Shown here one piece after another: positions 37,601 through 44,247 of a stretch of 64,000 nt of DNA. The stretch comes from Lasioglossum baleicum. Lineage: Eukaryota > Arthropoda > Insecta > Hymenoptera > Halictidae. The stretch is from the NCBI RefSeq assembly GCF_051020765.1, contig NC_134933.1, positions 10,389,461 through 10,453,460 of the forward strand. The letters are read 5' to 3'. Below the pieces are notes generated by a model. The model was given only the letters and a program-made list of their open reading frames with translations. It was not told where the DNA came from and did no database searches. A program made the translations under genes and the position numbers. Within the stretch, counting starts at the first letter, position 1. Each line of letters starts with the position of its first letter.

Positions 37601-39494
37601 TTTACGATCACAAAAACTAAAAACTATTTTGCTGAAACATAAACTAATAAGTTCATGAAACATGTATTAATGCTATCGGCGCACTGGTTCGATCATTTGA
37701 TATGTAAAAGCAATTTTGCAAATTATCACATAAACTTCGACGTTTCGATTTTATTTTAGATCATTTTCAAGAAATAATTGCGTCTGAAAATTATTGTATA
37801 TTAAGATATTGTACTGTATTTTTCAACTGGGTTAAGGAAAAAACTATTACTCACTTGCTTTGTGATAATAAATTCATGTTTGTGTTTTTAAGAAAATGTA
37901 TTTATTTATAAAAATTTCACAATTCTTCCCCGTCACTCTTTCACGCTTACTCGTATCTTTTTAATTAGACTGCGGATCTTTATGCGAAATAAAAATATTC
38001 TGCATTGATTGTGGGAAGCAGGAACAGAATGAAAATTGATTTCATCCTTTAATGACTTTGTTACGTTAAAAACAACATTACAATATTCTTGAATTTTTCT
38101 AATCTATTACCGACTTATATTTCACCCAATAATTTCTTCATAAATGCATAGAGATCCGCAGTCTACACATAACTAACATATAATATTTGTACTCGTACAG
38201 AAATATTTACAAAATTTACATACATTTACGAATGTACGAACGTGGACAGCGCACGCGTGCCGATGCAAATGCACCTGTAATCCTTCGAGCGTAATCGCGT
38301 GAGACGTCCGCGACGTATTTCTTGCTCGGCGCGGCGTTTCAACAGGTAGCGAGTTTCGTGTAGAATTTAAGAGCGTGTAGAACGGAACGGAACAGTCATT
38401 TCTATGCAGGGATTAGGGAGAAGAATGTGCCGAGGGTCAGAACGGAATGGGTCAGGACAGTTATGAGGCAGTTTGTAACGCGTGGTTCGATATTCACGTC
38501 CTGATTTCGCAAACCGGCTATAATTCTTTCCACCGGCTGAATCCTGGCCTCCGCCTTTGAATCATGCTTACGAACGAGTAACTTATGTTTCCTCGATGGG
38601 AGTGCGAAAGCAATTTTCAGTCCACAGGCAGCCGGACACTGTCGGACGGGATTACCTCGCGTCTTATAAGAATTTTTGATAAATTTCACAAAATTTATGC
38701 CTCTCGACTTTCTCATTCTTATTCTTTTGTGACTGAATAATATTATGTCCGTGTTGATGGAAATTCGTAAATTCGTGGATAAACTGATTTAACTATTGTT
38801 ATTAGTAGACTGCGGATCTTTATACAAAATAAAAATTTTCTTTGCCAATTACAAGATGCGGGCACCATATAAAAATTTCTTCCTATTTTTAACAATTGTA
38901 ATAAATTGAAAGTAACATATGCATGTTCTCGTAAATCGTCCTAATGTTTTTACTGTTTTAAATTACATCCACCTATTCTTGTCATAAATGCATGAAATCC
39001 GCAGTGTAATTATTCGATACCATAAGACAAGAGTTTAGCAGAGTCTACAACATGGATTGCCGGAGGAAATCCGAAGATTAGAAGAGATGAACGCGCATTA
39101 AAGCGATTGAGAACGATCAACATGTATTAAAGCATTGCCTCGATTAATCAACGGATTAAATTTAATAACGCGCTCCGTTCGATTGAGCACATTTTAGAAT
39201 ATATATCGAAACCGCTCATCTGGCTATGTTAACCGGGGGCATGTTTCGCGCAGGATTCGCCGGATATTTGTGTTTTAATAGAGCGATGAAATTGATTTCA
39301 CAAGGAAGAAAGATCTTGGTCCGAACAATAGAAAAGCGCCCGCTACCTTTGGTTAATCCGTTCTCTTACCCCGATTTTCTCTGTGCGATCCAGGGGAGCT
39401 GCCCGCGGCGGTGCACGATGGCAACGGAGTCTCCAGGGCGTTCCTCAACCTGTGGCTAATTCACTTAACGATGAGCTACGTGTTCTCCAGATGA
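829..39494 (+). CDS. dpr: Dpr-family two-Ig cell-surface protein (six exons, 5' end missing)
   Basis: Joining six exons gives 984 bp: 327 residues and a TGA stop, with every junction in phase (0, 2, 1, 2, 1). Ig domain 1 covers about residues 85-186, with Cys105, Trp117 and Cys169 in the D-S-G-x-Y-x-C motif. Ig domain 2 covers about 187-291, with Cys216, Trp231 and Cys278 in G-N-Y-S-C. After the family hallmark VHVLNGE comes a short hydrophobic tail (about 309-325) with no cytoplasmic domain, which suggests a GPI anchor. N-glycosylation sequons lie at Asn92, Asn245, Asn275 and Asn285. The first exon carries a charged stretch of about 80 residues before Ig1. No signal peptide is visible, so upstream exons lie outside the window. 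Known of the family: Dprs bind DIP Ig proteins at neuronal surfaces and guide synaptic partner choice. Which Dpr is uncertain; from memory, the long N-terminal region and Ig2 pattern fit dpr20 best. That paralogue call is an inference. Confidence 0.93.
1337..1533. mobile_element. degenerate mariner-like MITE
   Basis: The right end (complement TTAGGTTGTCCCGGAAGTTC) and left end (GGTTGTCCTAAAAGTTTCTT) are imperfect inverted repeats of about 40 bp, resembling mariner termini. The right end abuts TA. The interior is about 110 bp and non-coding. Confidence 0.55.
1534..2822. other. intron 1 segment without recognised genes
   Basis: This is unique-looking intron sequence. The only landmark is a TTGATA run followed by a (GAGC)n microsatellite at 2297-2342. 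Open frames here lack splice context and any recognisable motif. Confidence 0.6.
2297..2342. repeat. (TTGATA)n then (GAGC)n microsatellites
   Basis: Three TTGATA-like units run directly into six GCGA units. Confidence 0.9.
2821..3233. repeat. direct repeat pair (about 113 bp) separated by a TTAA element
   Basis: Bases 2821-2937 and 3123-3236 are about 85% alike, sharing ATTAGACTG, the CTATATAGAT block and CAAGCTATTAAACC. Between them lies a TTAA-flanked MITE. The right repeat starts at the element's right TTAA. Confidence 0.8.
2948..3122. mobile_element. piggyBac-like MITE in a TTAA site
   Basis: TTAA at 2944-2947 and 3123-3126 flanks 175 bp whose ends CACATTCGCTACCAGC and (complement) CATGTTCGATACCACC are imperfect inverted repeats. 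A TTAA duplication and C-rich start are the piggyBac pattern. No coding capacity is seen. Confidence 0.7.
3237..5404. other. intron 1 segment, no gene seen
   Basis: This is a CpG-rich stretch (3240-3650) with a GA microsatellite at 3376-3412, then AT-rich sequence. Overlapping frames in the CpG-rich part on both strands lack family motifs or plausible splice pairs. Confidence 0.5.
5405..6150. repeat. three diverged copies of a ~290-bp repeat
   Basis: The block GATAGTCAGACACG followed by CTGCC and an ATGTACTC-like stretch recurs at 5442, 5719 and 6021 (periods 277 and 302). Each copy is followed by a TTTCTATTCTACATTT-like segment. The array is old and AT-rich, with no lasting open frame. Confidence 0.75.
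6151..6839. other. end of intron 1, no gene seen
   Basis: This is mixed unique intron sequence leading to the weak acceptor of exon B. The open frame that covers exon B begins upstream at 6699, but only the part from 6840 aligns with the Dpr fold. Confidence 0.6.
6840..6937 (+). CDS. dpr: dpr exon B: Ig domain 1, C to E strands
   Basis: The exon is 98 bp. It starts after AG at 6838-6839 (weak pyrimidine tract) and ends at GT 6938-6939 (CG|GTAAGG, strong). It encodes VAWLQQHSEDSFRLLTVG, then RNTYSIDQRISLNF and a split Arg. The Trp of VAW is the Ig core tryptophan. LLTVG followed by a TYS-like motif and an R-I/F strand is the Dpr signature between Ig strands C and E. The exon leaves two bases of a codon that exon C completes. 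Confidence 0.92.
6959..7029. repeat. 71-bp direct repeat, left copy
   Basis: It matches 7541-7611 with about four mismatches. It includes TTAACCCTTAGCACTCGAA, the start of the TTAA element seen complete at 7583-7814. It abuts the hAT-like element exactly. Confidence 0.9.
7030..7540. mobile_element. hAT-like MITE with TTAGTCA subterminal repeats
   Basis: Both ends read CAGAGTTGGGCAAA inward, a typical hAT terminus. The interior is packed with variants of TTAGTCA/TTAGTTA on both strands. No 8-bp target duplication is found; instead 71-bp direct repeats abut both ends. It has no coding capacity. Confidence 0.8.
7541..7611. repeat. 71-bp direct repeat, right copy
   Basis: This is the partner of 6959-7029. 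It runs on without break into the rest of the TTAA element, so this is the original copy and the left one is the truncated duplicate. Confidence 0.9.
7583..7814. mobile_element. piggyBac-like MITE (CCCTTxGCACTCGAA ends)
   Basis: TTAA lies on both sides (7579-7582 and 7815-7818). The ends CCCTTAGCACTCGAA and (complement) CCCTTTGCACTCGAA are inverted repeats. The 232-bp interior is AT-rich and non-coding. CCC-starting ends in TTAA are the piggyBac hallmark. Confidence 0.8.
8208..8326 (+). CDS. dpr: dpr exon C: end of Ig domain 1
   Basis: The acceptor tgtttgatcctccag precedes 8208. The donor at 8327 (ACCG|GTAAGT) is close to consensus. It encodes YPSNWRLQIRYASPRDSG, then LYKCQITTHPPMVKKINVVVT. 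The strings NWRLQI, RDSGLYKCQ and THPP are core Dpr Ig1 motifs, and the cysteine (residue 169) pairs with Cys105 in the Ig fold. Phase is 2 in and 1 out. Confidence 0.94.
8327..10402. other. start of intron 3, no gene seen
   Basis: The first half is AT-rich and the second (9480-10400) is CpG-rich with purine runs. A 215-codon open frame on the minus strand (9791-10438) has biased composition (R, S, P, L) and no recognisable domain, so it is not called. Confidence 0.5.
10403..10627. mobile_element. foldback MITE of 225 bp
   Basis: ATGCCAAAAATCCAAGTTTC near 10417 has its complement near 10607, and the arms (about 85 bp) pair through GTTCAAAAGTTATGAGTGTT. The loop is about 55 bp. Superfamily is not assigned. 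Confidence 0.75.
10860..12229. other. intron 3 segment, no gene seen
   Basis: A CpG-rich block (10860-11420) carries open frames on both strands, none with recognisable motifs or paired splice sites. AT-rich intron follows. Confidence 0.5.
12230..12957. mobile_element. long-arm foldback element
   Basis: The ends start GTCTAGCAGACTAAGAATGG in both directions. The outer 80-100 bp of the arms are near-identical, and weaker pairing extends to about 12415 and 12728 (CGAACTTAC and its complement). The loop is about 310 bp with no gene. The element is 728 bp. Confidence 0.85.
13594..13883. repeat. two-copy tandem repeat, ~157 bp
   Basis: Copies start TAATCTGTAAGAA near 13594 and 13751 and share ACTTCTGAGGAA, TTTTTGTCCTAATTTTT and AGACGTCTACAATGGAACG, at about 85% identity. 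Confidence 0.85.
13884..17190. other. intron 3 segment, no gene seen
   Basis: This is mostly unique sequence with CpG-rich patches (14560-15180, 15700-16660) and a CT microsatellite. Long frames around 15912-16445 derive from the CT run and its CpG-rich flank. Confidence 0.5.
15934..15963. repeat. (CT)n microsatellite
   Basis: About 14 CT units with slight interruption. Confidence 0.95.
17200..17900. repeat. degenerate tandem array, ~140-bp period
   Basis: The motif TAATCTACTT or a near variant recurs at 17221, 17369, 17514, 17646, 17782 and 17853. The early intervals also carry ATTAATTATGATCCTTCAAA-like and TACAAAGTT blocks in the same order. Copies are strongly diverged. Confidence 0.6.
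18069..18701. mobile_element. diverged TTAA-site MITE interrupted by another MITE
   Basis: The left end CCCTTTGCAGTCGGGGAGCT follows TGAA and the right end AAGGG precedes TTAA at 18702. The left end resembles the element at 7583-7814. The 18209-18652 MITE lies inside. The ends are diverged, so this is a moderate call. Confidence 0.5.
18209..18652. mobile_element. foldback MITE, TACAGGGTGAGTCACC family, copy 2
   Basis: It has the same termini as the element at 1-622: TACAGGGTGAGTCACCTAAC at 18209 and its near complement ending at 18652. TA lies on both sides. It is 444 bp; the interior differs from copy 1. Confidence 0.9.
19092..19108. repeat. (CG)n run
   Basis: Eight alternating CG units in a CpG-rich block, potentially Z-DNA-forming. 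Confidence 0.9.
19492..20343 (+). mobile_element. pogo-like DNA transposon remnant, copy 1
   Basis: TA flanks both ends (19490-19491, 20344-20345). Termini contain TTGCTCAAGTCGTACC inverted. Inside, 19885-20080 is a damaged copy of the zinc-finger tail seen in the element at 34682. The frame is broken by TGA where the second copy has Trp (about 19997), and sequence for the last two cysteines is deleted. Box AAGTCGTACC is repeated internally. The TA site and C-terminal zinc finger suggest a pogo/Tigger-type transposase; the catalytic domain is absent. Confidence 0.75.
20344..21400. other. intron 3 segment, no gene seen
   Basis: This is unique intron sequence, AT-rich to 20640, then more mixed. 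No repeat or coding signal was recognised. Confidence 0.5.
21419..22080. repeat. tandem array, ~188-bp period
   Basis: ATGTTCAGTGCTCTAAT recurs at 21427, 21802 and 21991, with a partial unit near 21630. Units share GCATGTATAAATTATGTTAA and TTCAAAATTGTAATAATTAT. Copies two and three are about 90% alike. Confidence 0.85.
22090..24158. other. end of intron 3, no gene seen
   Basis: A weak ~127-bp duplication (GTGTTATACAATGAA at 22771 and its variant near 22888) is the only structure seen. The open frame of 122 codons at 22285-22653 has no recognisable domain. A good pyrimidine tract leads to exon D. Confidence 0.5.
24159..24327 (+). CDS. dpr: dpr exon D: first half of Ig domain 2
   Basis: This exon is 169 bp. 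The acceptor follows ttacttttcattacag and the donor is AG|GTAAAA at 24328. It encodes APELTITDDSGRVVPKER, then a strand with LKLRCEVRDV (Ig2 first cysteine, residue 216) and ETVIWTRGDETL (core Trp231). It lies 15.8 kb from the preceding exon but only 290 bp from the next, so the two Ig2 exons are tightly paired. Confidence 0.94.
24618..24772 (+). CDS. dpr: dpr exon E: second half of Ig domain 2
   Basis: The acceptor is ctctcgttttcag and the donor at 24773 is G|GTGAGT; both are strong. It encodes SENRTTEVSVGKEVLVVV, then STLIVERASPRHAGNYSC and MVPGKVNTTIAVHVLNG. The GNYSC cysteine (278) closes Ig2. The residue two before GNYSC is His where Asp is usual (RHAG in place of R-D-S-G), a mild departure. 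Three N-glycosylation sequons fall in this exon. Confidence 0.94.
24773..26950. other. start of intron 5, no gene seen
   Basis: This is unique intron DNA. CACCCTGTATA at 26095 resembles one end of the TACAGGGTG elements without a partner. Confidence 0.5.
26955..27245. repeat. two-copy tandem repeat, ~155 bp
   Basis: Each copy holds TGGAGTTTTATTT-like sequence, AATATTTCTAATTCC and ATTCCAAGGTAAATAAAAAT in order. Confidence 0.75.
27246..30010. other. intron 5 segment, no gene seen
   Basis: This is mixed unique DNA with CpG-rich patches (27640-28000, 29000-29800). Open frames overlap on several strands and none shows a known domain. A hydrophobic minus-strand frame at 28748-28972 is discussed separately. 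Confidence 0.45.
29364..29395. repeat. (CT)n microsatellite
   Basis: Sixteen CT units. The paired frames on either strand through here are low-complexity artefacts. Confidence 0.95.
30011..30365. mobile_element. hAT-like MITE, TTAGTCA type, copy 2
   Basis: The ends CAGAGTAGGGCAATAATC are inverted repeats, and about 100 bp of arm pairs. An 8-base flank CATGCAGC/TATGCAGG matches at six positions, as for an old hAT target duplication. The interior shares the TTAGTCA/TTAGTTA motif of the 7030 element. Confidence 0.8.
30366..32850. other. intron 5 segment, no gene seen
   Basis: A single end of the TAGACTGCGG MITE family lies near 30600-30635. The remainder is unique DNA with CpG-rich patches and a CT microsatellite at 31648. 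Confidence 0.5.
31648..31677. repeat. (CT)n microsatellite
   Basis: About 15 CT units. Confidence 0.95.
32858..33532. repeat. six-copy tandem array with protein-like units
   Basis: Units of about 102-129 bp each hold AACAGAAGAATCA, AATTTTTTGAAGTCATA and AGAGAAATTAAGT-like blocks. In one frame they read NFLKSYRGERSNVKLEEL, then SRYNEITEESVVKLN. Copies one to three stay open over about 80 codons; copy four has a CTT-rich insertion and copies five and six shift frame. No splice or start context supports a gene. Confidence 0.85.
33600..34530. other. CpG-rich block, coding status unknown
   Basis: A (GGC)n run at 33654-33670 opens a CpG-rich stretch. It has open frames on the plus strand (33709-33984, 34019-34318) and the minus strand (33615-34136). 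I recognise none of them. It could hold an unannotated exon or be an open-chromatin island. Confidence 0.3.
34682..35638 (+). mobile_element. pogo-like DNA transposon remnant, copy 2, with zinc-finger tail
   Basis: TA lies on both sides (34680-34681, 35639-35640). The termini AGGTTTGCTCAAGTCGTACC and (complement) AGGTTGCTCAAGTCGTGCC are inverted repeats. The copy is 957 bp. An open frame at 35037-35345 ends in a Cys/His cluster: C-x2-C, then W-x-H-x2-C, then C-x2-C, like the zinc finger at the C-terminus of some pogo/Tigger-type insect transposases. A basic KIKKKKSDWFC run precedes it. The DDE domain is missing, so the element cannot move itself. Box AAGTCGTACC occurs several times inside. 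Confidence 0.8.
35160..35345 (+). pseudogene. transposase C-terminal zinc-finger fragment
   Basis: Residues WFCFICGEDREENMIQCL, then KYKSWVHDVCAGVDKIT and FVCDVCTN, form a PHD-like Cys4-His-Cys3 pattern. It ends at TGA just before 35346. This is the tail of a longer transposase reading frame whose catalytic part is absent from this copy. In the copy at 19492 the same segment is interrupted and shortened. Confidence 0.65.
35820..37960. other. intron 5 segment, no gene seen
   Basis: Purine-rich sequence (36180-36330) gives long overlapping frames on both strands with biased K/R/E or S/F/L composition. These are judged non-coding. No repeat family was recognised. Confidence 0.45.
37966..38165. 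mobile_element. MITE, TAGACTGCGGATC family, copy 1
   Basis: The ends TAGACTGCGGATCTTTATGC and (complement) TAGACTGCGGATCTCTATGC are inverted repeats. It is 200 bp and AT-rich inside. Confidence 0.8.
38816..39008. mobile_element. MITE, TAGACTGCGGATC family, copy 2
   Basis: It has the same ends as the copy 850 bp upstream (right end TACACTGCGGATTTCATGC in complement), in the same orientation, and is 193 bp. It lies 385 bp before the last coding dpr exon. Confidence 0.8.
39394..39494 (+). CDS. dpr: dpr exon F: last coding exon with hydrophobic tail and stop
   Basis: The acceptor is ttttctctgtgcgatccag. Reading in phase from exon E gives GELPAAVHDGNGVSR, then the hydrophobic tail AFLNLWLIHLTMSYVFSR and TGA at 39492-39494. 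The opening GELPAAVH matches the family pattern that follows the VHVLNG of Ig2. The small residues D-G-N-G before about 17 apolar residues suit a GPI attachment signal, although a short transmembrane helix cannot be excluded. A second stop, TAA, lies in frame two codons later at 39501-39503. Confidence 0.88.
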
Positions 39495-39504
39495 CAATAC
39501 TAAG

Positions 39505-39510
39505 GTGAGT
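39505..39510 (+). promoter_or_regulatory. splice-donor-like site just after the dpr stop codon
   Basis: The sequence CTAAG|GTGAGT begins its intron at 39505, ten bases past the TGA. It matches the donor consensus as well as any true donor in this gene. If used, the 3' UTR is spliced. The stop would then be close enough to the junction to escape nonsense-mediated decay. Use of the site is not shown by the sequence. Confidence 0.4.
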
Positions 39511-39618
39511 CAATTTCTGCGGGCTAAAATGTTCCCCCGGGCGATCCGTCACGCGTAAATATTTATCAAAGAGCTCCCCCTCATCATAACTCCGGACTCA
39601 AGATTCGACTCGCCCGCT

Positions 39619-40262
39619 CCGAAAACGTGTTATTGCGCTTTTCCATTATCCTACTAGCTCCTTTCTCGTTCTAGTATATCCACGCACATTATTTCGTATT
39701 TTCTCGAACGTATCTATTTGACAAACTCATAAAATTCAGAATAAAACTGTAGATTTTGTGCAATATAGAAAAGTCTTCATCATTTGCAACAAAAGGAAAT
39801 TACGTAAAAATTGATTTGTTCCCGTAATAATTTTATTGGATCGTTAATTCTGTACCAGTAATATTCATCTGATGGTGCTTATATTTTGCGTTTCGGCTAT
39901 TCGTTCACCATAAAAAAATTGAACATTCCAATTCACCAAATGCAATCCTCTAGCCTGACTTGATACGAAAACATGTTTTATTGCGCTTTTCCATTATCCT
40001 ACTAGCTCGCACATTATTACGATGATAAAGAATCATGAAAAGTAGCCTGTGGATTTTTATGCAAAATTAAAATTGTCTTCATCAGTTGCAAGAAAGGAAA
40101 TTACATAAAAATTGAATTGTTCTCATAATAATTCTGTGTGATCGTTAATTCTGTACCAGTAATATTCATCTGATGGTTCATCCATTTTGTGTTTCACCTA
40201 TTCGTTTCTGCCATGATGGCATAAAAGATTAGAACATTCCAATTCCCCCAACTGGTATACTC
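39619..40262. repeat. two-copy direct repeat, ~300-345 bp
   Basis: TTGCGCTTTTCCATTATCCT at about 39634 recurs at about 39980. Further shared blocks are AATTCTGTACCAGTAATATT and GAACATTCCAATTC. The possible poly(A) signal at 39740 is inside copy one. Confidence 0.8.
39740..39745 (+). terminator. possible poly(A) signal AATAAA
   Basis: AATAAA lies 245 bases beyond the dpr stop. It could end an unspliced 3' UTR. It sits inside a duplicated AT-rich block, where such hexamers occur by chance, so this is weak. Confidence 0.25.
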
Positions 40263-41110
40263 TACAGTCGCAACTATGAAATAAATGCACTCCGCTAACC
40301 TGATTTAATTCGACCAAGCCCAGTGTCTTCTCAATTCTCGCCCGCACCTTGACCTCTCCATTTCGCCAGTTAGCTCCAGCAAACGAGGTTATCCACGGTT
40401 ACATGATCAATTAGATTCTTTGTCGTAGCCTTGCTCTTTGTCCGTTTCCAGTAGTTCAGCCCCATTGGATTTTGTTTCTATTCCCCCCGTGGCGTGGTTC
40501 GCCATTCGCCGGTGCTCTCTCCTGTAATCGTTCCCTTTTCTTCTCTAGCCCCTTTCACCACTTTATGATCTCCTCTCTCAGTTTACCCTCTATTTGTGAT
40601 TCCGTTCACTTTCAGTTCCCTTTCACGTTACACGGCGGATTTTCCGCCTCGTTTTCCATTCAATTTCCCCGTGCGCTCGCTCGTTTACTGGCTCCATCTC
40701 TTTCTCCCCAGCAGTGTTGTTTATTTACCTCGACCGCCATTGTATTTTCTTAACCGTGTATATGAATCGCAATCGACACACGCGCTACACCGGAAGCAGA
40801 GATTTTAATTTCCCGCCATTGTTTATACGAATTTTTCTACTTCTACTCTGTTTTCTCTTCTTTTGCGCGTCCTTCTTGTTTTCTCCGGGCTGTTTCTTTT
40901 TCGGCCACTGTTCCCCGACGCTTTTTTCGATCTCTTTGTTCAACGGTGTACCCTAATCCGAGTTTCAGATGAGTTTCCAGACGGCCGCTCGAGAGCCCAT
41001 CGAGCCATAACAAAGTTGCGCGAACTTCCCCGGCTAATGCGAAATCTTCCGGCGGCTTCCGTCGCCACCCTGCAAACCGGAAGAATACGGTGACGCTTTA
41101 ATGAAGAACA
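40263..41110. other. 3' flank segment, no gene seen
   Basis: This is pyrimidine-rich DNA on the plus strand (40440-40960). The frames there are rich in F, S and L and are judged compositional. Confidence 0.5.
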
Positions 41111-41139
41111 AATTACAAGGTGTTCACGCGTCGCTGCGT

Positions 41140-41900
41140 GCCGCGACAAGCGAAACAATTTTCCCGTTAATCCATGCATTAACGACTCGAAAAATTCTGT
41201 TTATGTCTCGACAATTTTTCCAGTTCACTTGAGTATATAGCATAGAGTATATTGAATAATAAACTTCTTAAACTGTTGACAGGTTAATAACTCTGGGGTT
41301 CCAAAGAACAAAAATTAAATTTGTCAAGAACACAGAAGAATCTAAAACTTGTCGATCCAAAAAATATTAAGCGCCTGGTGGCTAAAACTCTGAACCATAA
41401 TTCATGCATTAACAACTGGAAAAATTCTGTCGATGTCTCGACAATATTTTCAGTTCACTTCAGCATATTAAATAATAATAATAATACATTCTAAAAAATA
41501 TTTAATGATTGCATAAGTCGTGTCCGATTTGAAAATAAAATTCGATGGTTAAATTTTAAAGATTTGGTCAAAGATTGCTTAAATTAAAATTAAAAATTGG
41601 TTAAATTTTGTACGATTAGAAAAGAATGGTGACTGTATGTATAATTGATTAATAAAGTTGTATTCTTTAAAATGTAACCATTGCATTTTATTTTCAAATC
41701 GGGTACAAACTTATGCAATCATCTAATATAAAGCCTGGTGGCTAAAAGTAAATCCTAAAACCCTGAATTCATGCAATAATAACTGGAAAAATTCTTTCGA
41801 TGTCTCGACAATTTTTCCAATACACGAGTATAGAGAGTATATTGAATAATAATATTAGATTCTAAAAAATATGAATCGCCTGGTGGCTAAAACTGAGCAA
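41140..41900. repeat. three-copy repeat with an inserted MITE
   Basis: GAAAAATTCTGT or TTT, ATGTCTCGACAATTTTTCCA and CGCCTGGTGGCTAAAA recur in order at about 41190, 41420 and 41790. The MITE at 41506-41727 separates copies two and three. Confidence 0.75.
41506..41727. mobile_element. MITE with ATGATTGCATAAG ends
   Basis: The ends ATGATTGCATAAGTCGTGTC and (complement) ATGATTGCATAAGTTTGTAC pair over about 60 bp, including CCGATTTGAAAATAAAAT. A lone end of the same family lies at 56820-56877. Confidence 0.75.
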
Positions 41901-42500
41901 CCCTGAACCTTCGCTCCCGCACCCCCCGTATTTTGCACCCTCCCTGATTGCTCCCCATTCGACTGATCATCGAAAATCACCCGATAGAGGCCTGGCACCG
42001 CAGAGCTTCCGCTAGTCAATTCCGTTTTCCACCATCCTGAAAATGTGTTCTCCCTCCAGCGAGCATAGTGTTCGCACAGTGTCTACACAGTAACCGTGCA
42101 TCGTCGGTGGTGGGCTCACGTCGACGACGATGTTCCGCGATCGTTGCCCGTTGTTTTGCGATGAGGGATGGACGGACGGACGCAATGTCATTGGAGCTCA
42201 CGCGGTGATCTATGGTTGCTGATAATGAAAGCACGGAAGGCGAGATACCGCGTTGCAGGCTGGATCGCGTAAGCTATCGTTTCCGTGGAGCGGCCACCCC
42301 CGGCTTCCTTCTCCGCCACTATCCTGAAATTACACCCCTCGCAATACGCGTATCCCTCCCGATAAAAGCTTGAATTATGAATATCGGTTCATTCACCGCC
42401 GATGTCGGCTTCGACACGCCCCTCGATGGACCGTACAAAAATACAGAACCCCAAAAAACTCAGCATTTTTGTTTATTTTATCTGAGGATTTTGCGAACGG
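41901..42500. other. 3' flank segment, no gene seen
   Basis: This is CpG-rich unique DNA. Short frames only. Confidence 0.5.
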
Positions 42501-42519
42501 TCCGATTTATTGGGAATTT

Positions 42520-42990
42520 ACAGCTGGTTAAAAAGTCAGTGGTCACAACCAAGGCTAGGGCTTCCTACTTGGGTATTCTGGTTCTAGTGTTTACTTTACC
42601 GAGTTGTACAGGGCGTTCCAAGGGTGTGAAACATGATTTTTCTAAGAGTAGTTTATCACGTTGCAACCTGGAACTTCGTTTTTGTAAAGTTAACACTTGG
42701 CAATGTATAACTCGGTCAAAAATCAGTGGTCCTGGGCTTCTTACTTCGGTCTTGCGGTTCTAGTACTTTGTTAAGCTGTACAGGGCGTTGCAAGGGTGTG
42801 AAACTTCGAGAGACATAATTTTTCTAAGGGTAGTTTATCACGTTGCAACCTGGAACTTCGGTTTTTGTAAAGTTAACGCTTAAAGATGTAAAGCTCGGTC
42901 AGAAATCAGTAGACCCAACTAATTCTAGAGCTTCCTTCTTGGGTCTTCCAGCTCTGACATGCTTGAGAACCCTCTACATGGTGGGCCAAA
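42520..42990. repeat. tandem array, ~185-bp period, 2.5 copies
   Basis: GTCAGTGGTC recurs as variants at 42535, 42722 and 42905; TTATCACGTTGCAACCTGGA occurs twice, 183 bp apart. The frame stays open over the first copy, but no gene is recognised. Confidence 0.8.
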
Positions 42991-42999
42991 TATATGGGA

Positions 43000-44240
43000 C
43001 TCTCAGAAACCATCAGTCATCTCAGAGTCGCTTATCTCAACACTTTTGTGACAGCTTGTACAATACATACTAGGTACAGTTAACCTGGCGCGAGTGGATC
43101 CACGATGACCCCGAAGACGAAAAATGGCGACCGGTGATGTAATAACGGTAGATAACGAGCCGAGATATGGCCGACGACCCGGTTTCGCAGTTCGTTCACG
43201 GAGTTTACGTCGAATCGGATAATTTCCGGACTCGGTTTAACGATCCTGCTTCGCAGCCACTGATAAGGACCTTGTGATGAAGCTGTAATTTATTCGTGTT
43301 TGGAGTTTCTCGGGACCCTCGCTACAGTTTTCGATTCGTTCGCCAGAGAAACGGCCTGGCAAACTCGAATCAAGACGAGTTTCATTAGTCGGATGGTTCT
43401 ATGACGTCGTTAGGAGTTTTATGGAAAAGATCTAGGCCGCGGTTGTTACTACAGACTTCATCTAATAACGATGCTTTCAAATGATTTTACCCACTTTATT
43501 TCACTTCGCGTTTCTCAATTCAGATAAACATCACCGTTCCACAAGCTGAAGACAAAAGAAAAACAATGAATATTTTCAAGCAGCTGTAATATCCTGGCGA
43601 GCATAGCAGCTGTTTAAAGATTTGTAGTTGGCCGAGAAGATTATAGTTATCCCGTGTCGCAATGCAGTCGAGCAGACTTTGTAACAGAGGATATCAACAG
43701 CAGTAGTCGGGGATCAGGCCAGATGTTTGACTTCCGCGAGGAAATCTCGAGTTACCACGCACTCGAACAGGAAACGAAGGAATCTGGAAGAACACTGATC
43801 CGCCGGATAAACAGTTTAACAACCGTGATTCATCGGTTTAATCCAATTACCGGGCCGGACCCCGGCCGCTATCTCGAGAGACGCAGACCGGCTTTAAACG
43901 GGAATTCATAAATTTTCATCGCGTTCACCGTCGATTCCTCCCGCTACCCAGCATTCCTTAATCCTTGCGCTAGTGTGTTCGAGAAATATTGTTACTATGG
44001 AAATCCTTTGCTTATAATGCCAGAGACGCATTCGGATGAATCATTCCCGAGACCTTCGAAGCCTGGATTCTTTGAACTCGCAAGGGACATTACCCAAGTG
44101 TAACACGCGGATTTTTATGTTTATACAGGATAGAGTGTGTTGAAAAATATTTCTCACAGTTTTTTTAGCTCCTGACATTCGTGTTAAGAGGGAGAAAATA
44201 GCCCTTAAAGGTAGGGTGAGAACCCTATTTTTGCTTATTA
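43000..44240. other. 3' flank segment, no gene seen
   Basis: This is mixed unique sequence. No structure was recognised. Confidence 0.5.
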
Positions 44241-44247
44241 GCAGATA

